From a virus, in the IMG/VR virus record IMGVR_UViG_3300042731_005433, positions 1 through 21,772 of that record: a DNA stretch of 21,772 nucleotides; one strand, 5' to 3'. This document shows positions 1 through 7,400 of this stretch, piece by piece; within the stretch, counting starts at the first letter, position 1; each line of letters starts with the position of its first letter. The translations under genes were made by a program, and so were the position numbers. The notes beneath the pieces were generated by a model. The model was given only the letters and a program-made list of their open reading frames with translations. It was not told the origin of the DNA and ran no database searches.

Positions 1-487
1 TAAATATATCATTTTGCAACTTCAGCCTGAAGTGAGCAAAGTAATAATCCCTAACAAAACTAATACAATCCTGAAAGAAAGGTATAAAAATTCTATTTTC
101 TAGAGATTGCGGCTTAAAAGATTTAGGATAATACAGAAAACTTTCATTAGTTAATAAAGAAAAAATATAAGAAGGCAAACCTAGGGATTCTGAAATCTCA
201 ATATCTAAATCACTTGGCTGTTCATCATAATCTATGTGTGTATGAAATAGAGATATTATATTACCTTTAATAAAATGCTCAGAAAATAAATTATTATTAA
301 TTGAAAAATAATCTTTATAAACTTTGTTTTCGTTCGTTAAGCTTAAAAATTCATAATCAGTTTTGTAATCCTTATATACAAATAAACCACAAGACTCTCT
401 ATCGATATGAGTCTTAGCAAACTTTAAGCATTTGAGTATAGGTTTAGTGCTTCCAAGTACCCGGAAATCCTCCAAATGGTAATCCAT
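1..487 (-). CDS. K: Lambda gpK-like tail-tip peptidase (JAMM + NlpC/P60), 3' end outside window
   Basis: My translation gives at least 162 residues, open to the window edge. The N-terminal part carries a JAMM/MPN metallopeptidase signature: Glu31 in ESCGL, then H82-T-H84, then S92-D-L-D95, which fits E...HxH...SxxD. After it, FQDCISFVRDYY (Cys141) fits the start of an NlpC/P60 cysteine peptidase domain, whose His would lie off-window. Lambda gpK has the same two-domain plan and is thought to act at the tail tip, probably cutting peptidoglycan during entry. I chose the ATG at 487-485 because AAGGAGG sits 6 nt upstream; it overlaps the L-type gene by 44 nt. No other good start lies between it and the conserved Glu. 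Position directly after L supports the call. The partial NlpC/P60 domain is the less certain part. Confidence 0.88.
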   Translation of the reverse strand, partial: MDYHLEDFRVLGSTKPILKCLKFAKTHIDRESCGLFVYKDYKTDYEFLSLTNENKVYKDYFSINNNLFSEHFIKGNIISLFHTHIDYDEQPSDLDIEISESLGLPSYIFSLLTNESFLYYPKSFKPQSLENRIFIPFFQDCISFVRDYYFAHFRLKLQNDIF

Positions 488-1319
488 TAATAGCCTCCTT
501 GTCACCAAATCTAAGCCTGCATCCTTTCACGTCCTTACTGCAAGAATCCTCTACCCATTTGGTTTTATCACTTTCAGGATTAGCTCCTACAGTTCCATTA
601 ACCAAGCAAACAAAAAATTTTGCAGGCAAGGATGGATTCGCTTTATTGCTTATTTTTACATATTGCCCTCGATTATAAGTTGCTGTTGAGCTATACTCTA
701 ATGGTGACCCAGCTCCAGTAACAAAAAGTTCGTTGTTTTTAGAGTCGGCAACAGGAGCTTTGCCAGCATAACCACAACCGACACCACTACGATAAGCCCA
801 CTGACAAACATTAAATACAATTTTTCTATTTGGAACTAATGCATGCTCTTTTTCTAAAGGGGAACTCAATTCCCACTGTATGATTTTTGCATTTTCAGTA
901 GTTTTTCTGTTGATCATATATTTTTCTACAGGAAAAGAGTCTTCTGTAGGGCTACCATATGGATTTGTGTTATTGGGAAAATTGTTTCCATGAAGAAATT
1001 TTACAAATGTCCTAATTCTTCTAACTTCGTAGCCAACAAAATCTTTAAAATATCTACTCTTTAAACTAAAAAAGGAATCTGTATTGTCTGCAGTAATTGA
1101 AGGCCTAGGTAAAGAATCTTCAGCAAAATCAAAGCCATCAGCTTGTATTGGATGGAATAAATAATTTTTACCTTTATAGTAAATGTCATTAAGGTAGCCA
1201 TTTTCGCCAGCGTGAAAATAATATTTTTTCCCTCCGTCATCCTTTAGTATGATCTCAAACAAAACAACAAGAGCGGATGGCTCAAGAGACATAATCTCTT
1301 TGTGTATATTTAATTCCAT
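444..1319 (-). CDS. L: Lambda gpL-like minor tail protein with an inserted module
   Basis: This 291-aa protein matches the lambda gpL plan: N-terminal PSALVVLFEI, a mid-region PIQADGF...RPSITADN, then VGYEVRRIRTFVKFL, then CQWAYRSGVGCGYAG. Four cysteines (C172, C182, C260, C267) correspond to the set that binds an iron-sulfur cluster in lambda gpL (known for the family; here inferred). The C-terminus ends LPFGGFPGTWKH, a Gly-rich ending I associate with the family. Gene L products sit at the tail tip beneath the central fibre. Oddity: about 65 residues (193-258) separate the two Cys pairs and read like a small carbohydrate-binding (CBM5/12-type) module, with YNRGQYV and a closing W255-V-E-D; it adds a fifth Cys (C238). 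The ATG has no Shine-Dalgarno, so translation is probably coupled to the upstream gene 14 nt away. Confidence 0.92.
   Translation of the reverse strand: MELNIHKEIMSLEPSALVVLFEIILKDDGGKKYYFHAGENGYLNDIYYKGKNYLFHPIQADGFDFAEDSLPRPSITADNTDSFFSLKSRYFKDFVGYEVRRIRTFVKFLHGNNFPNNTNPYGSPTEDSFPVEKYMINRKTTENAKIIQWELSSPLEKEHALVPNRKIVFNVCQWAYRSGVGCGYAGKAPVADSKNNELFVTGAGSPLEYSSTATYNRGQYVKISNKANPSLPAKFFVCLVNGTVGANPESDKTKWVEDSCSKDVKGCRLRFGDKEAINGLPFGGFPGTWKH
494..500 (-). promoter_or_regulatory. Strong Shine-Dalgarno that sets the K-like start
   Basis: The minus strand reads AAGGAGG here, 6 nt before the ATG at 487. It lies inside the coding sequence of the upstream L-type gene, so K-like translation can start independently while L is still being read. 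It is one of only two near-perfect ribosome binding sites in the minus-strand operon. Confidence 0.8.
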
Positions 1320-1333
1320 ATATTTATATTAAA

Positions 1334-2503
1334 TTAATGATCTACTGTTTCAATAAATGTAGCAGTAATAGTGTGGTTGTTTCTGTAGTCCATCCTGTGG
1401 GTCCAATTAGGACACACAAAAGTTGACACCTTTTGTCTGTTAGGAGTATATTGGTTAGAGTTATCTGAAGTTAAATTGATATAATTATCTAACACATGGA
1501 ATCCAAATCTTTTATAACCTAGATGGCTCTCCAAGAAAAATAAAATTCTTTTAGCTTCTCTATCCGATCTACCCGCAAAAGTTAAACTTAAATTATTTAA
1601 ATTTGGATTAAATCCATATTTGTTAAATTTATTATATAGATCAGTACTATTGAGGCTTTTATATTTTGGAGACTTCTGTATAGATATAGAGTCGGTAGGT
1701 CTAAAATCAAACATTCTATATTCTAAATTTTCTCCATTTGCATAAATAGGTTTATAGGGATAGTAGTCGCAGTCATTAACATCATCAATAAACATTGAAT
1801 GCCTTTTATCACTATGTTGAGTTATTACATGAGACGCAGAATTAAATCCTTGCTTGGCTATTCCGTAGATATCTATATTAGAATCAGCGCTAGCAGATAA
1901 ATCTCTAGTTAGCTTAATCGTGCGATAATCATTAAAATGATATAACCTCTGACCCGCTTTCATTTCGAGATCATTATGAAACACTTTAGGGAAACCTATA
2001 TTCTGCTCATTTGGATTAGACGATATAGAATTTAATGTTCCTAATTTAATTCCTATGTTTTCATTAAGCTCTAAGCTCTGTTCGACGTTATCTAAAATAC
2101 TGGGAGACGCTAAAGATAGGCTTGCATTGACACTATATATATTATGACCTTGTTTTACATGAGTAAAGTCAAAGCAATAAAAATCATTTGTTTTATACGG
2201 AAAGAATGGAGTGAAGGAAAAAGCCTCAATTCTGGAATTAGTAAACTTGCCGGCATTACTATAACTTGGTAGCTCACCATAAAAGTGAGATTCTAGAAAA
2301 TTAATTATTTGATTAGATTCTACAGAAGTTAATTGATCAAAAGTTAGGTCTAACTCCATAGATAGCCCATTGAAATTTTTAATAACTCTTTGTGAATGAC
2401 TGTCACCAAACTCTAATACATCAACATTTGAAGAAAAAGAAGCTTGAGCGCCGAAAGAAGGTCGCTCAGTTAGTGTTGATTGACTGACATCCTTAATATC
2501 CAT
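1334..2503 (-). CDS. M: Double-domain lambda gpM-like minor tail protein
   Basis: Lambda gpM is about 109 aa; this protein is 389 aa and appears to contain the fold twice. Copy 1 (about residues 29-134) has VLEFGDSHSQR, matching the FGDGYSQR type of gpM, then a strand LSMELDLTF, a helix ending in INFLESHF, and a closing strand NIYSVNASLSLA. Copy 2 (about 296-389) has LNNLSLTFAG, ILFFLESHLGYKRFGF and HTITATFIETV in the same order. The FLESH helix end is identical in both. Residues 135-295 are a spacer I do not recognise. M, L and K follow one another as in lambda, and gpM acts in the tail-tip initiator. The start codon overlaps the previous stop (TAATG), so translation is likely coupled. The family call is firm for copy 1 and good for copy 2. 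Confidence 0.82.
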   Translation of the reverse strand: MDIKDVSQSTLTERPSFGAQASFSSNVDVLEFGDSHSQRVIKNFNGLSMELDLTFDQLTSVESNQIINFLESHFYGELPSYSNAGKFTNSRIEAFSFTPFFPYKTNDFYCFDFTHVKQGHNIYSVNASLSLASPSILDNVEQSLELNENIGIKLGTLNSISSNPNEQNIGFPKVFHNDLEMKAGQRLYHFNDYRTIKLTRDLSASADSNIDIYGIAKQGFNSASHVITQHSDKRHSMFIDDVNDCDYYPYKPIYANGENLEYRMFDFRPTDSISIQKSPKYKSLNSTDLYNKFNKYGFNPNLNNLSLTFAGRSDREAKRILFFLESHLGYKRFGFHVLDNYINLTSDNSNQYTPNRQKVSTFVCPNWTHRMDYRNNHTITATFIETVDH

Positions 2504-3675
2504 TATTCTAAATTTTGTACTACCTCAATGCTTCCATTTAAATAACCAGCAGACTGTACACTTAAACTCTGTTTTGTTATTGGTCCATGGCATTTAAATT
2601 CGTGCAAGAATCCATTTGAATTATCATCAAAGCTTGAGTAATTTAAATCTTTTAATTTCACTTTCAGCTCTGCAGTATCGCCATGAAAGTCTGAAGTTAA
2701 CAGTTCTGTATCCATAGTGTCAGCAGTTAAAGACATTGTGATTATTGTGTTTCTTTTTGTAACCCTTTCTGGTTGGAGTCCTACGTTTGTATCGTTTGTA
2801 TTTATATCTGGACACACGAACTTAGGAGTTCGCTCTACCTGTATAGAATAACTAAATGTAGACACATTTTCCTGACCAAAAGCATCAGCACCTAAAACTA
2901 AACTATTTTGACCATGAGGAACAGACTGTTGGTCATACAAAGAAGAGCTATAATAACCGTCAACAACTTCTGGCACTTTACGAATCTCTCCATATAAGTC
3001 GAAAGAAGCTGTTGCTTGAGAAATAGAGTTAGGAGCCAAAGAAAACTTAAAACTTTTTAAATAGGCATGATCAAAACAAAACTCACCCAGAAAACCGGTA
3101 ATTCTTTCTTCGTCCAGAGGTGGAAAAACAGTTGGATCAGAGAGTCCAGTTATATTGAAAAAGTGAGGCAGATTACCTTCATTAACATAGAAATTAACAT
3201 CTAGAGATCCAACGATAGGGGAGTTGGTTATATATTTGTAATGAGGTTGAATATAACCTTGTTGAGCTTCTTCTTCTGTGAGTGACCAAGGCCCATCTTT
3301 TGAGTAAACTGTGATTACATAATCTCCACCATCTGGGTAATAGTCATCATGAAAATACAGAGTTTTACCATTCGGGAATTTTATCGGACTGTCTTTCGGT
3401 ATGTGTCTGATTGATGTAGCCAAAGGTGTTGCTGGGCCTTTAGTTGGTCCTAGCGTTGCATGATGAATTTGATTTTTAGTAAATGTTGGCGAAGAGTATT
3501 CCAAAGAACTAGAAAAACCAAAAGCACATATTCGGATAATATTATCTTCTCTTTGTCTTGCAACCCCAAGAGGGTGATTAACATTTAAGCTAGCGTTTTC
3601 TGCAAAAATATATTCACCTGCCGACCCATTGACAGCAAGGTATAGCGGTACATCTTCATATGGTAAAAAGCTCAT
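2503..3675 (-). CDS. Tail-tube-like structural protein, paralogue B (390 aa)
   Basis: I do not recognise this from a named family, but it is related to the 269-aa neighbour encoded just before it. Shared landmarks: PIVGSLDVNFYV (B) with PLVGNFSVSRYF (A); SQATASFDLYGEI with SDASFIVYGNI; VSTFSYSIQVER with VTQFSYTMRVDR; and SVQSAGYLNGSI with LRYAGYINTKS near the C-termini. The protein looks all-beta with few helices. About 95 residues (roughly 55-150) have no counterpart in A and include a Tyr/Asp-rich stretch, so B probably carries a surface insertion. Beta-rich proteins between the tape measure and M-type genes would fit distal tail or tube-adaptor roles. The start overlaps the previous stop as ATGA. 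Confidence covers the gene; function is inferred from position and paralogy. Confidence 0.75.
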   Translation of the reverse strand: MSFLPYEDVPLYLAVNGSAGEYIFAENASLNVNHPLGVARQREDNIIRICAFGFSSSLEYSSPTFTKNQIHHATLGPTKGPATPLATSIRHIPKDSPIKFPNGKTLYFHDDYYPDGGDYVITVYSKDGPWSLTEEEAQQGYIQPHYKYITNSPIVGSLDVNFYVNEGNLPHFFNITGLSDPTVFPPLDEERITGFLGEFCFDHAYLKSFKFSLAPNSISQATASFDLYGEIRKVPEVVDGYYSSSLYDQQSVPHGQNSLVLGADAFGQENVSTFSYSIQVERTPKFVCPDINTNDTNVGLQPERVTKRNTIITMSLTADTMDTELLTSDFHGDTAELKVKLKDLNYSSFDDNSNGFLHEFKCHGPITKQSLSVQSAGYLNGSIEVVQNLE

Positions 3676-4481
3676 GATTTAGTATTTATGTATCCAGCAT
3701 ACCTTAAGTTTATTGTAATTAAATCATCAGATGAGGTAGCAATGTTTTGATCCAAAAGTCGTGCATTATTTATAGTAAAAGTTTCTATACTATTTTGATT
3801 AATAGGATTTTTAAAACTTAAATTCAAAGAAGATTGCATTCTTGGTTTGACTAAATACTCTCTAATCTTGTCAATTTCAAAGTCATTGCATTCTATCTCA
3901 AAAGATGCCTCTTGATAGACTGGGCATTTTCTGTCAACTTGTATAGGGTAAGGAGAGCCTATTTTGTAAAGAGCTTCTCTGTCTACTCTCATTGTATAAG
4001 AAAATTGGGTCACTCGATTGGTTTGATAACCAGCGCAATCAACTGTTATTGATCCTTGGTTGGGTATTTGTATGGCTGGGTGCTCTTTCGTGTCGGTAGC
4101 ATCAATGCCATCTCCTATGTTGCCATAAACTATAAAGCTAGCATCAGACTTTGGTATACTTCCAACACCAGCAGACACACTGTACTGAGTTAAGTATCCA
4201 CTAGTAAAGCCAAATTTTTGATCGTCGTTAAAATTAATACTACCACTAATTGGATTATCTCCAGTGAAATTTAAAAAATAATCTTCACCAATAAAATACC
4301 TAGATACAGAGAAGTTGCCAACTAAAGGCCCTTGCCTTACCGGATAGACATATCCTTGACCAATTATATTAATTGGCTCTTCTTGTACAGAATAACCTCC
4401 ATCTATACTAGTAACACCTGACAGTAAAACTCCGTCTAGATAAAATTGTTGTTCGTAATTTAATACCGCATTTTTAGCCAC
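3672..4481 (-). CDS. Tail-tube-like structural protein, paralogue A (269 aa)
   Basis: A beta-rich 269-aa protein that appears to consist of two similar halves. In half 1 (about 22-122) the elements are SVQEEPINIIG, PVRQGPLVGNFSVS and GYLTQYSVSAG...ASFIVYGNI. In half 2 (about 156-266) they are TMRVDREALYKIG, VDRKCPVYQEASFEI and ARLLDQ...DLITINLRYAGYI. A two-fold repeat of a tube-like domain is a known way for phages to build trimeric, pseudo-hexameric tail components; that it applies here is inference. It could be the main tail tube protein displaced to this side of the tape measure, since no other candidate is visible, or a distal tail protein. The start is GTG at 4481-4479, chosen because AGGAGG lies 8 nt upstream; it overlaps the tape measure stop by 8 nt. 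Confidence 0.75.
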   Translation of the reverse strand: MAKNAVLNYEQQFYLDGVLLSGVTSIDGGYSVQEEPINIIGQGYVYPVRQGPLVGNFSVSRYFIGEDYFLNFTGDNPISGSINFNDDQKFGFTSGYLTQYSVSAGVGSIPKSDASFIVYGNIGDGIDATDTKEHPAIQIPNQGSITVDCAGYQTNRVTQFSYTMRVDREALYKIGSPYPIQVDRKCPVYQEASFEIECNDFEIDKIREYLVKPRMQSSLNLSFKNPINQNSIETFTINNARLLDQNIATSSDDLITINLRYAGYINTKS

Positions 4482-7400
4482 TCAACATACCTCCTACCCT
4501 TTTTTCTTGTGCGATGATTCCAACTACCGCGTCCTTGATCCTTGATGCAAATGCTTGTTGCTCTCCGTCTCCACCTTGAGCTTCTGCTTTTCCTGAGCCA
4601 GAAACATTAATATTAACAGTCACATTGCTTGAGCTTTTTTGGTTATTATTTGTTGTACTAGAATTGTCTACACTACTAGAACCTCCAGCTATATCAACTG
4701 GTCCACCTTGGTTCATTTTCATTGTGTTTAATTTATCAAAAAATCCGGGATACTGTTTCTCTACATTAGAAACGCTGGAAGCTTTAATTACATATTCGCC
4801 TCTATCCAGCATCACTGGACCAACTTGATCTATTCCTCCCGGCCCAATAACTTTACCATTTCTAGTTAAACCTCCGTCTTTCATTTTGGTAATATTATTA
4901 CCTATGCTAGTAAAACTATGAACAGATCCACCTCTATTAAAATTTTGAATCAACCCACCTTTATTCTTCTTGTCTAAATCAACTGTGTATTTTAATCTTT
5001 CTAAAGCCATAATTGCATCGGCTTGAGCATTTTGATTTAATTCGTGAGTAGTTGGGCCTGATTTTAATCCCGGAATAGCAGGTGCAGAATCAGCAGAACC
5101 AAAAGACATCACACTATCTCCAGATGTGCCCGTGGAATAAGTGCCTTTATCAATAGTAATGCCAGCACTTTGAGCCCTTGCGGCACCTATTTCAAGTAAG
5201 CTACCCCCTCCCAATCTTGGGCCTAAAGCTCTTCCTCCAGCTGGTTCGCCAGAAGTTTGAGCCTGTTGAGCATCAAGTGTTGCGTCCACCTTGAACTCGT
5301 TTAACATTTTATTTTCTTGGCGATTTGCCATACCGGTTTGAATCTTATCTCCAACATAATTACCTATTGCTGTGCCAGCAGCCATACCAACAACATTAGC
5401 TACAGCCTGCCAAGTTTGTTGTTTTTCTAAGGCTTTTTGATTGTTTTGTTGAACATCGTATTCATACTTATCTAAAAGGTATTGACCGTAATCCTGAGAG
5501 TACTGATCGTTTTTCCTAAACCTAGCACTCATCTGTTTTCCAGTTGGATTAACATTTAATCTGGAAGATGTGTTCAATTGACCCGGTTTCTTTGGTGCAG
5601 TAGGACCCTGATATTCTTGGTCTTTTTTGTCTCTGGCAGCTAATGTACCAAGCATTCCTCCTAGACCGCTGGCCATATTTGAATAACCTTGGCGTCGTTG
5701 GGCTTGTTTGTTAGTTAAGCCACCTTTCTGCATGTATACTATTCCACCTTGATTAAAACCAACTAATCTTTCTCTTTCTTTTTCTCTCTCAGTAGTTTTT
5801 TGAATAATTTTATCTCGATTATTTTTATTTTCTAAATACCACCTATTACCTAATTTACCATACATATCTTGGGTAAGCTTGGTTTTAACTAAAAATCCAT
5901 CTACTGAGCCCCCTTCTTCAAACATGGGAAGAGTGTTTTGCATCAAAGATTTCATTCTGTTTTGATTTCCCATATTTTGCCCAAGCTTGGGTTTCTTATG
6001 GTTTGCGAAATTGTTAGTTAGTTCGTCTTGCAAGGTTGCTTCTCTTCTATTTTTGTTAGATAAATACCAACGATTACCAAGAGATCCGTAATTATCTACA
6101 GTAGCTTCCATTGCACTAAAAGAATCTTTCTCGTAAGGATTTTTTTTACGTGAACCTATGTTATCATAATAACCATCAGCTAAGCCTCCCGTTGCAAAGC
6201 GTCTAAGCCCTTCATTTAAATTGATTGATTGATTAGAGAATACAGAAGATCTATCATTTTGTGAAGCTGTATCACCCTCATCTCTCTGTGAGGTACCTAT
6301 ACCATTAGAGAATACAGATTCTCTATCGTTTTTAGAATTAGTATCTCCAGCTTTGCCGCCATTTGCAAGATGTACAAGCCCACCATTAAACCTACTTAAT
6401 ATATTGGAAAACTCATTAACTTCATCAGAAAAAACAGAAGATCTATCATTTTGAGAATTTGTATCACCTTCGTCTTTTTTATTCATAAGCATTCTATCAA
6501 TGCTGCCACCATCTTGAAATTTGACTATTGGGGGAGCCGCTATACCGCCCTCGTTAAATAGTGAAAATTGATCTTCGTTTGGCTTGTTGTATAAATCTTC
6601 CAAAGAGCCTTCTTCGTTTAACTTATCCATAGTTCTAAGACCTAACTTATCTACAACTTTCTTCCTTACAACATATTCACCAGAGGTTAACATAGCTGGG
6701 ACATCTTTAGCGGTTCCTCCACGAGAATATTTTTCAACAAAACCTCCAGTGTGATATTGCTGTAATCCCATCATACCGAAAAGACCACTGGTCATTTGGT
6801 CTGCAAACCTATCAAACATTTTGTCTTGCATTTTCTTAGCAATTCCACCAATGAATCCCATCATCATTTCACTAGTACTCTTAGTGCCGTCAGAAATATC
6901 TTGAAGTAAGCCCTTAAATCCATCCTTTACTGCATCAAAGCTAGTTTCACCTAAATCCGCAGAGAAGTTAACCAGTCTTTCATTGGCTTCAGCCAATTTC
7001 ACTCTCCACGTATCAAGCAATAAAGATCCTTGACCCATTTCTTTATTATACTCTAACTGTCTTTTTTGAACATCGGTGTTCGCTTCGGCTGCTTTGTATG
7101 CATTTCCAGTAGATTGATAAAAATTTCTTTGAGCTCCAGCTTCTTGTAGACCTTGCTGCATTCCTTCTCTTTGGCTCTCAATACCTTCAACGGCTCTTCT
7201 GGCGTAAAAACCACCTTGCATCTTTTGCTGATGAGTTTCTGCTTCACGACCCCTTGCATTTTTGGCTTGCTGTTCTTCGTTTACAATTTGATCTGCAATT
7301 ACAGCTCTCAACTTAGCTTTGTCCTGAACCAGCGCAGTTTCTTGAGCGAGGACTTCTTGCTGTTGTGAGATAATTAATTGCTCAACACCCAATTGAGTTT

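Larger units (their letters stand above)
4702..6747 (-). repeat. F-x-x-G-G motif series and paired GEYV blocks in the tape measure C-terminal region
   Basis: Gly-Gly motifs recur from residue 2863 to 3544, mostly after an aromatic or Met residue: HTGGFVEKY, FNEGGIAA, FQDGGSID, FNGGLVHL, FATGGLADG, FEEGGSVDG, FNQGGIVYM, FNRGGSVHS, MKDGGLTRN, MNQGGPVD. Two longer blocks share PxML-[TD]-[SR]-GEYV-[VI]-[RK]: PAMLTSGEYVVRK (Gly2885) and PVMLDRGEYVIKA (Gly3512), each followed by a K-L or K-L-N helix. This kind of Gly-rich series is common near tape measure C-termini. Confidence 0.8.

Noticed and set aside
1321-1328. TATAAATA on the minus strand just before the L-type start, like a T4 late promoter
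   Set aside because: It would put the transcript start at the ATG, and the same octamer occurs at 16283-16290 inside a coding region in the opposite direction; chance in AT-rich DNA is enough.
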